A DNA stretch of 64,000 nucleotides, from positions 62,001 through 126,000 of the forward strand of contig NZ_WESC01000009.1 in assembly GCF_009184905.1 (NCBI RefSeq). Reading direction: 5' to 3'. The notes beneath the pieces were generated by a model. It searched no databases. It was not told the DNA's origin and saw only the letters and a list, made by a program, of their open reading frames with translations. Source of the stretch: Parvibaculum sedimenti. GTDB lineage: Bacteria > Pseudomonadota > Alphaproteobacteria > Parvibaculales > Parvibaculaceae. The position numbers and the translations under genes were made by a program. Below are positions 27,661 through 36,927 of the stretch, one piece after another. Numbering within the stretch: the stretch's first letter is position 1; each line of letters opens with the position of its first letter.

Positions 27661-28719
27661 ATGCGCGTCGATGAATTCGATTTCGAGCTACCCGAGGAGC
27701 TGATCGCGCTTCGGCCCGCAAGGCCGCGCGACAGCGCCCGCATGCTCGTCATCGGACCGGCGCCCCGGCACCTGTCCGACGAGGGCGTCCGCGATCTGCC
27801 GTCGCATCTGCGCGAAGGCGATCTTCTCGTCTTCAACGATACGCGGGTGATCCCCGCGCGCCTCTTCGGCATCCGTCGCCGGGGCGAGGCTGAGGCGAAG
27901 ATCGAGGTGCTGCTGCACAAGCGGGAGGATGCGGGCCGCTGGCTCGCCTTCGCCCGGCCCGCCAAGCGCCTGAAGGAGGGCGAGCGCGTCGATTTCGCCG
28001 AAGGCCTTTCGGCAGAGGTCGAGAAAAAAGGCGAGGGCGGCGAGGTGCTCTTCCGCTTTTCCAAAGAAGGCCCGGCCCTCGACGCGGCGATCCTCAAGGC
28101 CGGCGAAATGCCGCTGCCGCCCTATATCGAGCGCAAGCGCGGCACCGACGAGGCGGACCTTGCGGACTACCAGACGCTCTATGCCCGCGAACCCGGCGCT
28201 GTTGCCGCCCCCACGGCGGGTCTGCATTTCACGCCGGAACTCCTCGCCGCCATCGAGACGAAAGGCGTTTCTACCGTGCGGCTGACGCTTCATGTCGGCG
28301 CTGGCACGTTTCTCCCCGTTGCGGCGGAGACGACAAAGGCCCATAAGATGCACGCCGAATGGGGCGAGATCACCGAGGCGGAAGCCGAGGCGATCAATGC
28401 CGCCCGCGAGCGGGGCGGCCGCATCATACCCGTCGGCACGACCTCGCTTCGCCTTCTCGAATCCGCCGCCGCGCCTGACGGTCGCGTTGCGCCTTTCAGG
28501 GGCGAGACGGATATTTTCATTACGCCGGGCTATCGCTTCCGCGCCGTGGACATGCTGATGACGAATTTTCACCTGCCGCGCTCGACGCTTTTCATGCTGG
28601 TCTCCGCGCTGCGCGGCCTTGATGAGATGAAGCGCGCCTATGCTCATGCCGTCGCCGAACATTATCGCTTCTATTCCTATGGCGATGCCTGCCTCATCTA
28701 TCGCGGAGACGCAGCATGA
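27661..28719 (+). CDS. queA: S-adenosylmethionine:tRNA ribosyltransferase-isomerase
   Basis: Transfers and isomerises the ribosyl part of SAM onto preQ1-modified tRNA to form epoxyqueuosine. The 352-aa protein begins [17 protein letters not shown] and has the QueA signatures [54 protein letters not shown] and the C-terminal [19 protein letters not shown] 27661 is preferred to the TTG at 27655. The stop overlaps the tgt start by four bases (ATGA), so queA-tgt is translationally coupled. Confidence 0.97.
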   Translation: MRVDEFDFELPEELIALRPARPRDSARMLVIGPAPRHLSDEGVRDLPSHLREGDLLVFNDTRVIPARLFGIRRRGEAEAKIEVLLHKREDAGRWLAFARPAKRLKEGERVDFAEGLSAEVEKKGEGGEVLFRFSKEGPALDAAILKAGEMPLPPYIERKRGTDEADLADYQTLYAREPGAVAAPTAGLHFTPELLAAIETKGVSTVRLTLHVGAGTFLPVAAETTKAHKMHAEWGEITEAEAEAINAARERGGRIIPVGTTSLRLLESAAAPDGRVAPFRGETDIFITPGYRFRAVDMLMTNFHLPRSTLFMLVSALRGLDEMKRAYAHAVAEHYRFYSYGDACLIYRGDAA

Positions 28720-29855
28720 GCCTGTTTCGTCATGAGTTGAAAGCGACAGACGGCGCCGCCCGCACGGGCGTCATCCATACGCCGCGCGGAGAAATCCGCA
28801 CACCCGCTTTCATGCCGGTCGGCACTGCCGCGACGGTGAAGGCGCTCTATATGGATCAGGTGCGCGAGGCGGGCGCCGACATCATCCTCGGCAATACCTA
28901 CCATCTGATGCTTCGTCCGGGTGCGGAGGAGGTTCATGCCCTGGGCGGCTTGCACAAATTCGCCAACTGGCCTTACCCGATCCTCACCGACAGCGGCGGC
29001 TTTCAGGTCATGTCGCTGACGAGCCTTCGCAAGATGACGGAGGAGGGCGTCACTTTCGCCTCCCATCTCGACGGCTCGCGCCACCTGCTGACGCCTGAGC
29101 GCTCCATTGAAATCCAGTGCTTGCTGGGTTCCGACATCCAGATGCAGCTCGACGAATGCACGCCGTTCCCTGCGACCGAGGAACAGGCGCGCGTGTCGAT
29201 GGAGCTTTCGCTCCGTTGGGCAAAGCGCTCCAAGGCCGCCTTCGAGGCGCAGCCGCATCGCAAGGAAGGTCAGGCGCTTTTCGGCATCGTGCAGGGCAGC
29301 ACCTATAGCGAACTTCGCGCGCGTTCCGCTGCGGGCCTCGTCGATATCGGTTTCAACGGCTATGCGATCGGCGGCCTCGCTGTCGGCGAGGGCCAACCGG
29401 AAATGCTGCGCGTTCTCGACTTCACCGTGCCGCTGCTGCCGAAGGACCGCCCGCGCTATCTGATGGGCGTCGGCACGCCCGACGATCTGGTCGAAGGTGT
29501 GCGTCGCGGCATCGACATGTTCGATTGCGTCATGCCGACACGCAATGGACGCCACGGGCTCGCCTTCACGCGGCGCGGTCGCGTCAATCTTCGCAATGCG
29601 CGTCATGCGAAAGATCCGCGCCCGCTCGATGCGGAAAGCTCATGCCCCGCCGCGCGCGATTACAGCCGCGCCTATCTCCATCATCTCATCAAGTCCGGCG
29701 AGATGCTGGGCTCCATGCTGGTGAGCTGGATCAACATCGCCTACTATCAGGAACTGATGGCGGGCATGCGCGTGGCCATTGCCGAGGGCGAATTCGAGGC
29801 CTTTGCGGCGCGGTTCAAGGCGGAACAGGCAACTGGCGATATTCAGGCCTTGTAA
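28716..29855 (+). CDS. tgt: tRNA-guanine transglycosylase, zinc site largely lost
   Basis: Exchanges guanine-34 of tRNAs for preQ1 (queuosine pathway); 379 aa. Catalytic Asp residues are kept: Asp92 in [10 protein letters not shown] and the nucleophile in [10 protein letters not shown] (Asp270). The structural zinc site that normally reads CxCxxC plus a downstream His is altered: in [17 protein letters not shown] the three Cys positions are Ser308, Cys310 and Ala313, and the His position in [10 protein letters not shown] is Ile339. This may be a lineage trait or a genuine zinc-free form. Start ATG 28716 overlaps queA. Confidence 0.96.
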   Translation: MSLFRHELKATDGAARTGVIHTPRGEIRTPAFMPVGTAATVKALYMDQVREAGADIILGNTYHLMLRPGAEEVHALGGLHKFANWPYPILTDSGGFQVMSLTSLRKMTEEGVTFASHLDGSRHLLTPERSIEIQCLLGSDIQMQLDECTPFPATEEQARVSMELSLRWAKRSKAAFEAQPHRKEGQALFGIVQGSTYSELRARSAAGLVDIGFNGYAIGGLAVGEGQPEMLRVLDFTVPLLPKDRPRYLMGVGTPDDLVEGVRRGIDMFDCVMPTRNGRHGLAFTRRGRVNLRNARHAKDPRPLDAESSCPAARDYSRAYLHHLIKSGEMLGSMLVSWINIAYYQELMAGMRVAIAEGEFEAFAARFKAEQATGDIQAL

Positions 29856-29860
29856 GCCGG

Positions 29861-29889
29861 TTGACCCGGAAGGAAGGCGCCGTTAGGTT
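29861..29889 (+). promoter_or_regulatory. Predicted sigma70 promoter of tRNA-Lys
   Basis: TTGACC (29861-29866), 17-base spacer, TAGGTT (29884-29889), giving a start about 11 bases before the tRNA. The -35 has five of six consensus bases and the spacer is ideal. It begins 6 bases after the tgt stop. Confidence 0.6.
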
Positions 29890-29906
29890 CCGCCCACTCT
29901 TGTCGG

Positions 29907-29982
29907 GGGTCCGTAGCTCAGCTGGTAGAGCACTCGACTTTTAATCGAGTTGTCCTGGGTTCGAGTCCCAGCGGACCCACCA
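29907..29982 (+). tRNA. tRNA-Lys, anticodon UUU, CCA encoded
   Basis: A 76-base cloverleaf: acceptor GGGTCCG pairs with CGGACCC (29907-29913 / 29972-29978), D-arm GCTCAGCTGGTAGAGC, anticodon stem CTCGA/TCGAG (29933-29937 / 29945-29949) around the loop CTTTTAA, so the anticodon is TTT (29940-29942), reading AAA/AAG lysine codons. T-arm CTGGG-TTCGAGT-CCCAG is intact, and the terminal CCA (29980-29982) is encoded. Confidence 0.97.
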
Positions 29983-30114
29983 TTCCCTGCTTCTCCAAAC
30001 GATGACCGCCGCCCGCATTGCGCCATCGTGCTCATCCTCAGCTACGCGCTCCCGGGATGAAGCCGGGTGTGGCACAGTAAGCGATGGGTAGACTTCCCTG
30101 CGGGAGCAAGACAG

Positions 30115-30552
30115 ATGAGCCAGCCGGACAAGACCAGAGAGCCACCCTATGACGGCGGATGCCTTTGCGGCGCCGTTCGCTATAGCTTCTCCGTCCCGAC
30201 GATCGGCGCTCGCATCTGCCACTGCCGCACCTGCCAAAAGGCCATGGGCGCCCCGTTTCTGGCCCAGGCGTCGTTTCCGAAGACGTCGCTCAACGTGACC
30301 GGCGAGACCGCGCGGTTCCGCTCATCCGCCCGGCTCTGGCGGCACTTCTGCGGTATCTGCGGAACGCGGCTATTCATCGAGCCGGTGGATGCACCGAACC
30401 GCATCGGTATACCGATCGCAACGCTGGACGATCCCGAGGTGATCCGGCCCGAACGCCATATCTGGGTTTCGGAAAAGCTCGACTGGGTCAGGATAGACGA
30501 CGGCCTGCCGCAGCATCCCAAGGCCTCTCCAGTCCCATATCGCGATATCTGA
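30115..30552 (+). CDS. GFA-family (CENP-V/GFA domain) zinc protein
   Basis: 145-aa protein of the glutathione-dependent formaldehyde-activating fold. Zinc-binding Cys are clear: GGCLCGAVRY, CHCRTCQKAMGAPF and FCGICGTRLF. Despite the name, most members have no shown role in formaldehyde metabolism; no formaldehyde genes are nearby, so function is open. I start at ATG 30115 (MSQPDKTREPPYDGG) since this gives the family's usual leader; the longer GTG frame from 30067 has no support. Confidence 0.88.
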   Translation: MSQPDKTREPPYDGGCLCGAVRYSFSVPTIGARICHCRTCQKAMGAPFLAQASFPKTSLNVTGETARFRSSARLWRHFCGICGTRLFIEPVDAPNRIGIPIATLDDPEVIRPERHIWVSEKLDWVRIDDGLPQHPKASPVPYRDI

Positions 30553-30611
30553 TGGCGCAATCGCCCGGCATCGCCCATATGATGCCTGCCATTAATTACA
30601 GGGGGGATGAA

Positions 30612-30989
30612 ATGCCTGAGACACCGAAAATTCTGCTGATCGTCTGTGCCGCGCTCGAGGCGGTGGTGGGCCTGCTCATGGTCGCGGTGCCGGGCCGCAT
30701 CCTGGCGCGCATGCTGCCCGGCATGGTTCCGGGGCTCGACGCCATCGTGGTGGCCCGGCTCGCCGGTTCGGCGCTTCTGTCGCTCGGCGCCCTTGCCTGG
30801 TTCGCGCGGAACATGACCGATCCGGCGGCGCTGAAGCCCGTTCTCGCCGCGCTGCTCGTCTATAACGTGCTCGCCGCGGTCAATCTTTTCTATCAGGGCG
30901 CAAAAATCGATTCGGGCGCCTATGCGCCGGGCGTCATCCACCTGATCCTGTCGGTGGCGCTGGTCTACTACCTGCGCCAGGGAGCCTGA
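30612..30989 (+). CDS. Small four-helix membrane protein, unknown function
   Basis: 125 aa, about 70% hydrophobic, with four predicted transmembrane helices (ILLIVCAALEAVVGLLMVAV, IVVARLAGSALLSLGALAWF, LAALLVYNVLAAVNLFY and a final HLILSVALVYYL). I do not recognise a named family. ATG 30612 is chosen because a GGGGGG run (30601-30606) lies 5 bases before it; the longer frame from 30552 has no ribosome site. Convergent with the carbonic anhydrase gene four bases downstream. Confidence 0.7.
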   Translation: MPETPKILLIVCAALEAVVGLLMVAVPGRILARMLPGMVPGLDAIVVARLAGSALLSLGALAWFARNMTDPAALKPVLAALLVYNVLAAVNLFYQGAKIDSGAYAPGVIHLILSVALVYYLRQGA

Positions 30990-30993
30990 TTCT

Positions 30994-31641
30994 TCAGTCC
31001 TTATCCGGCACATCGATGAAGCGGTCGTGCGTCCTGTCATAGACGGAGAGCACGCCGCTTCCGATACCGTAGAACCAGCCGTGGAGGCGCACACGCCCAT
31101 CCGCTTCACGCTCGCGGATGAAGGGGAAGGTACGCAGCATTTCGAGCGAGCTCAGCACCGCGCGTTGCTCCATCTGGCGCAGCATGGCATCGCGGTCGAG
31201 ATGCGCATGAGTCTTGCGCACATCCTCGGCGACACCCTGAGCCAGCGACATCCAGCCTGACACGAACTCACCCTTGGGCGGATTGCCGTGATCGCTCTCA
31301 TAGAGTGCTTCGATGCCACCGCAGCGCGCGTGACCCATGACGATGACGTCGGCGATGCCGAGGCCGGTCACGCCGAATTCGATGGCGGCGCTGGTGCCAT
31401 GATAATGCGTATCCGGCTCGTAGGGCGGGACGAGATTGGCGACATTGCGCACGACGAAAAGCTCGCCCGGATCGGCGGAAAAGACCATCGCTGGATCGGC
31501 GCGGCTGTCGCAGCACGCGATGATCAGCGCCTTCGGCTTCTGCATTCTGGAAGCAAGAGCCCGATAGCGCTCTTCGTTTTGCCGATAAGTTCCGGTGCGA
31601 AAGGCGCGGTAGCCTTCGATCAGACTGTCGATAGCGCTCAT
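30994..31641 (-). CDS. Beta-class carbonic anhydrase
   Basis: 215-aa zinc enzyme interconverting CO2 and bicarbonate in the cytoplasm. Zinc ligands and dyad of the beta class are present: Cys44 and Asp45 in ACCDSRADP, and His104/Cys107 in MGHARCGGIEAL. The GTSAAIEFGVTGLGI strand is also characteristic. ATG 31641 (MSAIDSLIEGYRAF) is preceded by GGGTAAAA; a 29-residue upstream extension in the frame has no family similarity. The 5' leader may fold (see findings). Confidence 0.95.
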   Translation of the reverse strand: MSAIDSLIEGYRAFRTGTYRQNEERYRALASRMQKPKALIIACCDSRADPAMVFSADPGELFVVRNVANLVPPYEPDTHYHGTSAAIEFGVTGLGIADVIVMGHARCGGIEALYESDHGNPPKGEFVSGWMSLAQGVAEDVRKTHAHLDRDAMLRQMEQRAVLSSLEMLRTFPFIREREADGRVRLHGWFYGIGSGVLSVYDRTHDRFIDVPDKD

Positions 31642-31803
31642 TTTTACCCGACTGGTGGTTGGTGCAGCAGCGGGGCGCAAGGTAGCCAGTGTTCGGTTCG
31701 ATCCGCAACCCTGATGGCTACAAACCAATTGCTCATATTTTAGGCGACTGCCTTATGGGTAATCATCTGGATTTGCGGCAATGAGATACCGCCCCAGCGG
31801 ATT

Positions 31804-31822
31804 CCCCGCTCCGGGAGCGGGG
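31804..31822. other. GC-rich hairpin in the carbonic anhydrase upstream region
   Basis: CCCCGCTC-CGG-GAGCGGGG, a perfect 8-bp stem with a three-base loop, in the ~250-base gap between the divergent carbonic anhydrase gene and the gene at 31891. It has no T-tract on either strand, so I do not call it a terminator. No other gene is visible in this gap. Confidence 0.5.
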
Positions 31823-31890
31823 CGAAGCGAGGCCCGAAACATGCATCGGAGGGCGGAAACTGACGCCAAATTCTGGTTTCCGGGGGAAAA

Positions 31891-32199
31891 ATGTCTGTCG
31901 CCGCCTTTCTGGAAAGCCTCTCCATCGAGAGCATCTTCCTCATGTTCGGCTCCGTTGTGCTCTTGATTCTGTTGCTGGCGCTTCAGATCAGGAATGCTGG
32001 CGCCGCTCAGCGGCTTGCCAAAATGGAGAGCGAAGCCCGTGTGAACCGGTTGCTCAGCGCAGTCGAGGGCATGGCCACGAGCCGTACCAAGAGCCGGGCG
32101 AAGCCCGCGCCGTCCTCGAATCGCCCGATCGCCAAATCCTCCATGAAGCGTGTTCCCGCCGCGCGGACACCTCGCCCAGCCTACAAGCGCGCCCGCTGA
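31891..32199 (+). CDS. Small single-pass membrane protein with basic tail, unknown function
   Basis: 102 aa: an N-terminal amphipathic/hydrophobic stretch, one transmembrane helix (about residues 16-33, rich in Leu/Val/Ile), a short amphipathic segment and a Lys/Arg/Pro/Ser-rich C-terminus (about residues 65-102). The basic tail would face the cytoplasm and could bind nucleic acid or lipid; I do not recognise a family. A GGGGGA (31881-31886) precedes the ATG. Composition matches its neighbours. Confidence 0.6.
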   Translation: MSVAAFLESLSIESIFLMFGSVVLLILLLALQIRNAGAAQRLAKMESEARVNRLLSAVEGMATSRTKSRAKPAPSSNRPIAKSSMKRVPAARTPRPAYKRAR

Positions 32200-32372
32200 G
32201 ACACCTAAATCAAGCAAAGGGCGCGGTCGCATTAAAGTGGCGCAACATACGGAAATATAAATTTATTTCCCGGCAAAAGATGGCGTATGCCAGTTTTCAC
32301 GCCGTCGGATAGAGGATCGGGGGCGTGGTCCGCCTGTCGCGGCCATGACTGAACCTTTTGCCGAAGAGCCCC

Positions 32373-33731
32373 ATGTCCCACTCCACCGTCACCACCGTCA
32401 TTCTCGCCGCGGGCCGAAGCACACGGATGAAGTCGAGCACCCCCAAGGCGCTCCACCAGATCGCCGGACGTCCCATGCTCGGCCATGTGCTGGCAACGGT
32501 GGGTAGCCTCGACAATACGCGCAGCGTGCTCGTCCTCGCGCCAGGCATGGACGAGGTGGCGCGCTACGCGAAAGGCGTCGTAGCCAATATCGACATCGCC
32601 ATTCAGGACAAGCCGCTCGGAACCGGCCATGCCGTCCGCTCTGCCGAGGCCTTCGTGCCACAGGGCGCGGGCGTGGTCCTGGTCATCTTCGGTGACACGC
32701 CTCTGGTCCGGGCCGAGACGCTCGCCAACATGGTCGCGGCCTGCCGCGCCGAAGCGCCCGTAGTGGTGCTGGGCTTCGAGGCCCGCGACCCGTCCGCCTA
32801 TGGCCGCCTCGTCCTCAACGCGGATGGCTCGCTTGCCCGTATCGTCGAGCGCAAGGATGCAACGCCGGAGGAGATCGTCATCACGCTTTGCAATGGCGGC
32901 GCAATGGCGGTGCGCGCGGAGCATCTCTTCCGCCTGCTCGGACGCATGACGAACGACAATGCCAGCGGCGAATATTATCTCACCGATGTGGTGGAGCACG
33001 CCCGTGCCGAAGGTCTTGGCTGCATAGTCATCCGGGCACCGGAAGAAGACATTCAGGGCGTGAACAGCCGCGCCGACCTCGCCGCCGTCGAGGCGGAAAT
33101 GCAGCACCGCCTCCGCAAGCGGGCGATGGAGGGCGGGGTGACGCTCTCCGATCCAGAAACCGTCTATCTCTCCGCCGACACGGTCTTCGGCCAGGACGTG
33201 ACGGTGGGCCAGAATGTCGTCTTCGGCCCGGGCGTCGAGGTCGCAAACAACGTCACCATCAAACCCTTCTGCCATATCGAAGGCGCCAGGATCGAGGAGG
33301 GCGCGCAGATCGGGCCTTTCGCCCGCATCCGTCCGGGCTCAGAGATCGGCCGCGACGTTCATATCGGCAATTTCGTCGAGACGAAGAAGGCAAAGATCGA
33401 GGCGGGCGCCAAGGTGAACCACCTCTCCTATATCGGCGACGCGCGCGTGGGCGCGAAGGCCAATATCGGCGCAGGCACGATCACCTGCAATTATGACGGC
33501 TTCAACAAGCACTTCACCGATATCGGCGCAGGCGCCTTCATCGGCTCGAACTCCTCACTGGTCGCGCCGGTCAAGATCGGCGACGGCGCCTATACGGGCT
33601 CGGGAAGCGTCATCACCAAGGACGTGCCCGCCGACGCGCTCGCCGTCGAGCGCTCCAAGCATTTCGAAAAGCCGGGCTGGGCAGCGGCCTTCCGCGCGAA
33701 GCACGCGGGCATGAAGAAGGCAGGCGAATAA
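32373..33731 (+). CDS. glmU: Bifunctional N-acetylglucosamine-1-phosphate uridyltransferase / glucosamine-1-phosphate acetyltransferase
   Basis: Makes UDP-N-acetylglucosamine for peptidoglycan and lipopolysaccharide; 452 aa. The N-terminal half is the nucleotidyltransferase (VILAAGRSTRMKSSTPKALH signature, then GTGHAVRSAEAF and IFGDTPLV), and the C-terminal half a left-handed beta-helix of hexapeptide repeats with the acetyltransferase residues (HIGNFVETKKAKI, INxGAGTITCNYDG-type motif). ATG 32373 (MSHSTVTTVIL) is preferred to the TTG at 32358. The TAA stop overlaps the ATG of glmS by one base (TAATG), so the two are coupled. Confidence 0.97.
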   Translation: MSHSTVTTVILAAGRSTRMKSSTPKALHQIAGRPMLGHVLATVGSLDNTRSVLVLAPGMDEVARYAKGVVANIDIAIQDKPLGTGHAVRSAEAFVPQGAGVVLVIFGDTPLVRAETLANMVAACRAEAPVVVLGFEARDPSAYGRLVLNADGSLARIVERKDATPEEIVITLCNGGAMAVRAEHLFRLLGRMTNDNASGEYYLTDVVEHARAEGLGCIVIRAPEEDIQGVNSRADLAAVEAEMQHRLRKRAMEGGVTLSDPETVYLSADTVFGQDVTVGQNVVFGPGVEVANNVTIKPFCHIEGARIEEGAQIGPFARIRPGSEIGRDVHIGNFVETKKAKIEAGAKVNHLSYIGDARVGAKANIGAGTITCNYDGFNKHFTDIGAGAFIGSNSSLVAPVKIGDGAYTGSGSVITKDVPADALAVERSKHFEKPGWAAAFRAKHAGMKKAGE

Positions 33732-35554
33732 TGTGCGGCATTGTCGGCGTCATCGGCGGTAAGCCCGCGGCCCCCATCATCCTCGAAGCGCTGAAGCGCC
33801 TCGAATATCGCGGCTATGACTCGGCGGGCGTCGCGACGCTTTCCCATGGCGATATCGTGCGCCGCCGCGCCGAAGGCAAGCTCTTCAATCTCGAAAAGGC
33901 GCTCGATAGCCATCCGCTCGACGGCACCATCGGCATCGGTCACACGCGCTGGGCGACGCATGGCGCGCCGACGGAACGCAATGCGCACCCGCATGCGACC
34001 GAGCGGGTCGCCATCGTGCACAACGGCATCATCGAGAATTTCCGCGACCTGCGCGAACGGCTGACCGCAGGCGGCGCCGTCTTCCAGACGGAGACCGACT
34101 CCGAAGTCGTCGCCCATCTCGTCACGCATTACCTCGACAAGGGCCTCGCGCCACGGCAGGCCGCCGCCGCCGCGCTGAAGGAACTCGAAGGCGCTTTCGC
34201 TCTCGGCATCATCTTCAAGGACGAGGACGACCTCCTCATCGGCGCCCGTCGCGGCAGCCCGCTGGCCGTCGGCTACGGCGTTCACGCGATGTATCTCGGC
34301 TCCGACGCCTTCGCGCTTGCGCCCATGACGAACCGTGTGTCCTTCCTCGAAGAAGGTGACTGGGTCGAGATCACGCGCGAGGGCGCCGTCTTCCACAATG
34401 CCGATGACGACATTGTCGAGCGTCCGATCCGCATCACCGATGTCTCGACCGCGCTGGTCGACAAGGGCAACCATCGCCACTTCATGGCGAAGGAAATCTT
34501 CGAGCAGCCGGAAGTGATCGGCCATACGCTGGCGAATTACGTCAATCCGGTCGACGAGACGCTGCGTCTGCCGAAACTGCCCATCGACCTCGCGACCGTT
34601 CCACACATCACCATCATTGCCTGCGGCACGGCCTCCTATGCGGGCCTCGTCGCCAAATACTGGTTCGAGCGTTTCGCCCGCATCTCGGTCGAAGTCGATA
34701 TCGCTTCCGAGTTCCGCTACCGCGAGGCGGCTCTGCCGGCGGGCGGCCTTGCCATCTTCATCTCGCAGTCTGGCGAAACGGCGGACACGCTGGCGGCGCT
34801 GCGCTATTGCAAGGCGCACGGCCAGACGATCCTTTCGATCGTCAACGTGGCGGAAAGCTCCATCGCCCGCGATTCAGACGTCATCATGCGGACCCATGCC
34901 GGGCCAGAAATCGGCGTCGCCTCGACCAAGGCCTTCACCTGCCAGCTCGTCGCGCTGGCGGCCCTTGCCATCGGCACAGGGCTGGCGCGGGGCACCATCG
35001 ACGCTGCCGACGAGCCGCGCCTCGTCCGTACGCTGCTGGAAACGCCGCGCCATGTCGCCGAGATGCTGTCGCGCGACAGCGAGATCCATGCGCTGGCCGG
35101 CGAGATTGCCAAGGTTCGCGACGTGCTCTATCTCGGCCGCGGCCACTTCTTCCCGATTGCCCTCGAAGGCGCGCTGAAGCTCAAGGAGATTTCCTACATT
35201 CACGCCGAAGGCTATGCGGCAGGCGAGCTGAAGCATGGCCCCATTGCGCTCGTCGATGAGAACGTGCCCGTCATCGTCATCGCGCCGGTCGATGCACTTT
35301 ACGAAAAGACCATCTCCAATATGCAGGAGGTGATCGCGCGGGGCGGCAAGGTGGTGCTGATCTCCGACCGCGAAGGCCTCGACAGGGCAGGCGATCAGGT
35401 ATGGGCAAAGATCGAGATGCCGAAAGTCGATCCGCTTATCGCGCCCATTATCGCGGCTATCCCGGTGCAGCTCCTCGCCTATCACGCAGCCGTGGCCAAG
35501 GGCACGGATGTGGACCAGCCGCGTAACCTTGCGAAGTCAGTCACTGTCGAATAG
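33731..35554 (+). CDS. glmS: Glutamine-fructose-6-phosphate aminotransferase (isomerising)
   Basis: First committed step of amino-sugar synthesis: fructose-6-phosphate and glutamine to glucosamine-6-phosphate. 607 aa. The class II amidotransferase domain begins at the nucleophilic Cys2 (MCGIVGVIGG) and includes the RWATHG and YDSAGVA motifs; two SIS sugar-isomerase domains follow (CGTASYAG, ISQSGETADTLA, HAEGYAAGELKHGPIA), ending DQPRNLAKSVTVE. I see no glmS ribozyme upstream; the glmU stop overlaps it, so both are co-transcribed. Confidence 0.98.
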   Translation: MCGIVGVIGGKPAAPIILEALKRLEYRGYDSAGVATLSHGDIVRRRAEGKLFNLEKALDSHPLDGTIGIGHTRWATHGAPTERNAHPHATERVAIVHNGIIENFRDLRERLTAGGAVFQTETDSEVVAHLVTHYLDKGLAPRQAAAAALKELEGAFALGIIFKDEDDLLIGARRGSPLAVGYGVHAMYLGSDAFALAPMTNRVSFLEEGDWVEITREGAVFHNADDDIVERPIRITDVSTALVDKGNHRHFMAKEIFEQPEVIGHTLANYVNPVDETLRLPKLPIDLATVPHITIIACGTASYAGLVAKYWFERFARISVEVDIASEFRYREAALPAGGLAIFISQSGETADTLAALRYCKAHGQTILSIVNVAESSIARDSDVIMRTHAGPEIGVASTKAFTCQLVALAALAIGTGLARGTIDAADEPRLVRTLLETPRHVAEMLSRDSEIHALAGEIAKVRDVLYLGRGHFFPIALEGALKLKEISYIHAEGYAAGELKHGPIALVDENVPVIVIAPVDALYEKTISNMQEVIARGGKVVLISDREGLDRAGDQVWAKIEMPKVDPLIAPIIAAIPVQLLAYHAAVAKGTDVDQPRNLAKSVTVE

Positions 35555-35688
35555 GCCGATTCGCGAAGCTAAGATTTTGCTAAAAGTTTAAATAACCCAT
35601 GTAAGCCATTCGTATTGCTGGATATTGTGTCTGTCCCGAACAGACACATATCGACCATGTTAATCTTCCACGCGAGGGAGGGCGGTCG

Positions 35689-36810
35689 ATGCGGCGACTG
35701 AATGCAAGGCATCTGGCGAGCGGAACGGGATTGGCCTTGTTCTGGGCGGCGCTTCTGCTGTTGCCTGGTTCGGCCGACGCGGCGCCTCCAAACATGACGC
35801 CACCTCGTGCATCGGCGTCCGGGATCGACGCCGATTTCGACAGCGCCAACCGCTCCATCGACTCCGGCCGTTATGAAGATGCCGTCGCCGCACTCAACCA
35901 CGCGATAGACAGCGGACTCCTCGACAAGCGCAGACTGGCGCTTGCCTATCACCATCGCGGTATCGCCCGGCAGAAACTCGGCCTGCAGAGTTTGGCGCGC
36001 GACGATTACACCAGAGCTCTGGACCTCGGCACGCTCCCGAAGGATGTCGCGGCGCGCGCCTATTACAATCGCGGCATAGCCGACGTCGCGGCGGGCAACA
36101 CGCTCGCGGCAGAGGCCGACTACACCAAGGCAATTGACCTCGCACCCGACCACGGCGCGGCCTATCACAATCGCGCCAATCTCGAACGGGAGCGTCGGGA
36201 CTATCCAACCGCCATTCGCGACTATGGTGCCGCCATCCAGCGGATCAGCGGCGACCAGCGCAAGCTGCCGCTTTTCGGCCGGGCGCTCGCCTATGAGCGG
36301 TCGGGCAATGTCACCGCCGCAGTGGCCGACCTCAAGGAGGCGCTTGCCATCGACCCGAACTACGCGCCGGCGCGCGAGAGGCTTGCGGCCCTTGGCGAGC
36401 CGGTTACGGCAGGCAGCTCAGAAGTTAAACTCGCCTCCGCCGACGGCTGGAACACCACCGCCATCCGCGCCGCGCCCCCGGTCACGACCGCGCCCGTTCA
36501 GGCCGTCCCCGCAAAGACTACCGCGCTGGAACCGGCGGAGGCTGCGCCGCCTCGATCCGGCACCGGGCGTTACCGGATGCAGCTCGGCGCTTTCCGCAAA
36601 CACTCCAGCGCCGCCAAGGCCTGGGCTGAAGCGGAGCGCGGCAACGCCTCGCTCGCGGCGCTCGATCACAACATCGATGCGGCGGATCTCGGGCCGAAGG
36701 GCGTCTGGTACAGGCTTCAGGCGGGCAGCTTCCAGACGGCAGCGGAGGCGAGGGCGCGCTGCGCCGATCTGGGCGCAAAAGGGGTCGCCTGCGTCGTCGT
36801 GGCTCGCTGA
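35689..36810 (+). CDS. TPR-repeat protein with C-terminal SPOR domain, exported
   Basis: 373 aa. N-terminal signal peptide with a hydrophobic core (about residues 13-30, cleavage near ADAA). Residues ~45-235 hold at least four tetratricopeptide repeats, e.g. AYYNRGIADVAAGNTLAAEA and AAYHNRANLERERRDYPTAI. An Ala/Pro/Thr-rich linker follows, then a SPOR domain (about 295-373) of the YRMQLGAFRKHSSAAKAW and WYRLQAGSFQTAAEARARC type, which binds denuded peptidoglycan at division septa. It is therefore a likely periplasmic cell-division or envelope scaffold. A GAGGGAGGG lies before the ATG. Function otherwise unknown. Confidence 0.85.
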   Translation: MRRLNARHLASGTGLALFWAALLLLPGSADAAPPNMTPPRASASGIDADFDSANRSIDSGRYEDAVAALNHAIDSGLLDKRRLALAYHHRGIARQKLGLQSLARDDYTRALDLGTLPKDVAARAYYNRGIADVAAGNTLAAEADYTKAIDLAPDHGAAYHNRANLERERRDYPTAIRDYGAAIQRISGDQRKLPLFGRALAYERSGNVTAAVADLKEALAIDPNYAPARERLAALGEPVTAGSSEVKLASADGWNTTAIRAAPPVTTAPVQAVPAKTTALEPAEAAPPRSGTGRYRMQLGAFRKHSSAAKAWAEAERGNASLAALDHNIDAADLGPKGVWYRLQAGSFQTAAEARARCADLGAKGVACVVVAR

Positions 36811-36927
36811 AATTGCGTCTTGGCGGCGCGTGACGTAGCGGCAGGGCCAAACACAGCCTGTTGTCGCAATGGCCGGTTCACCGGTAAACTCTCTCCAACA
36901 ATAACCAAGCAATATGAGAGGGAGACG

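Noticed and set aside
31682-31721. tRNA-like stretch with GTTCGATCC and a GTAGCCA/TGGCTAC stem
   Set aside because: No T-stem pairing, no anticodon arm and only 26 bases between the stem arms; treated as a leader hairpin.
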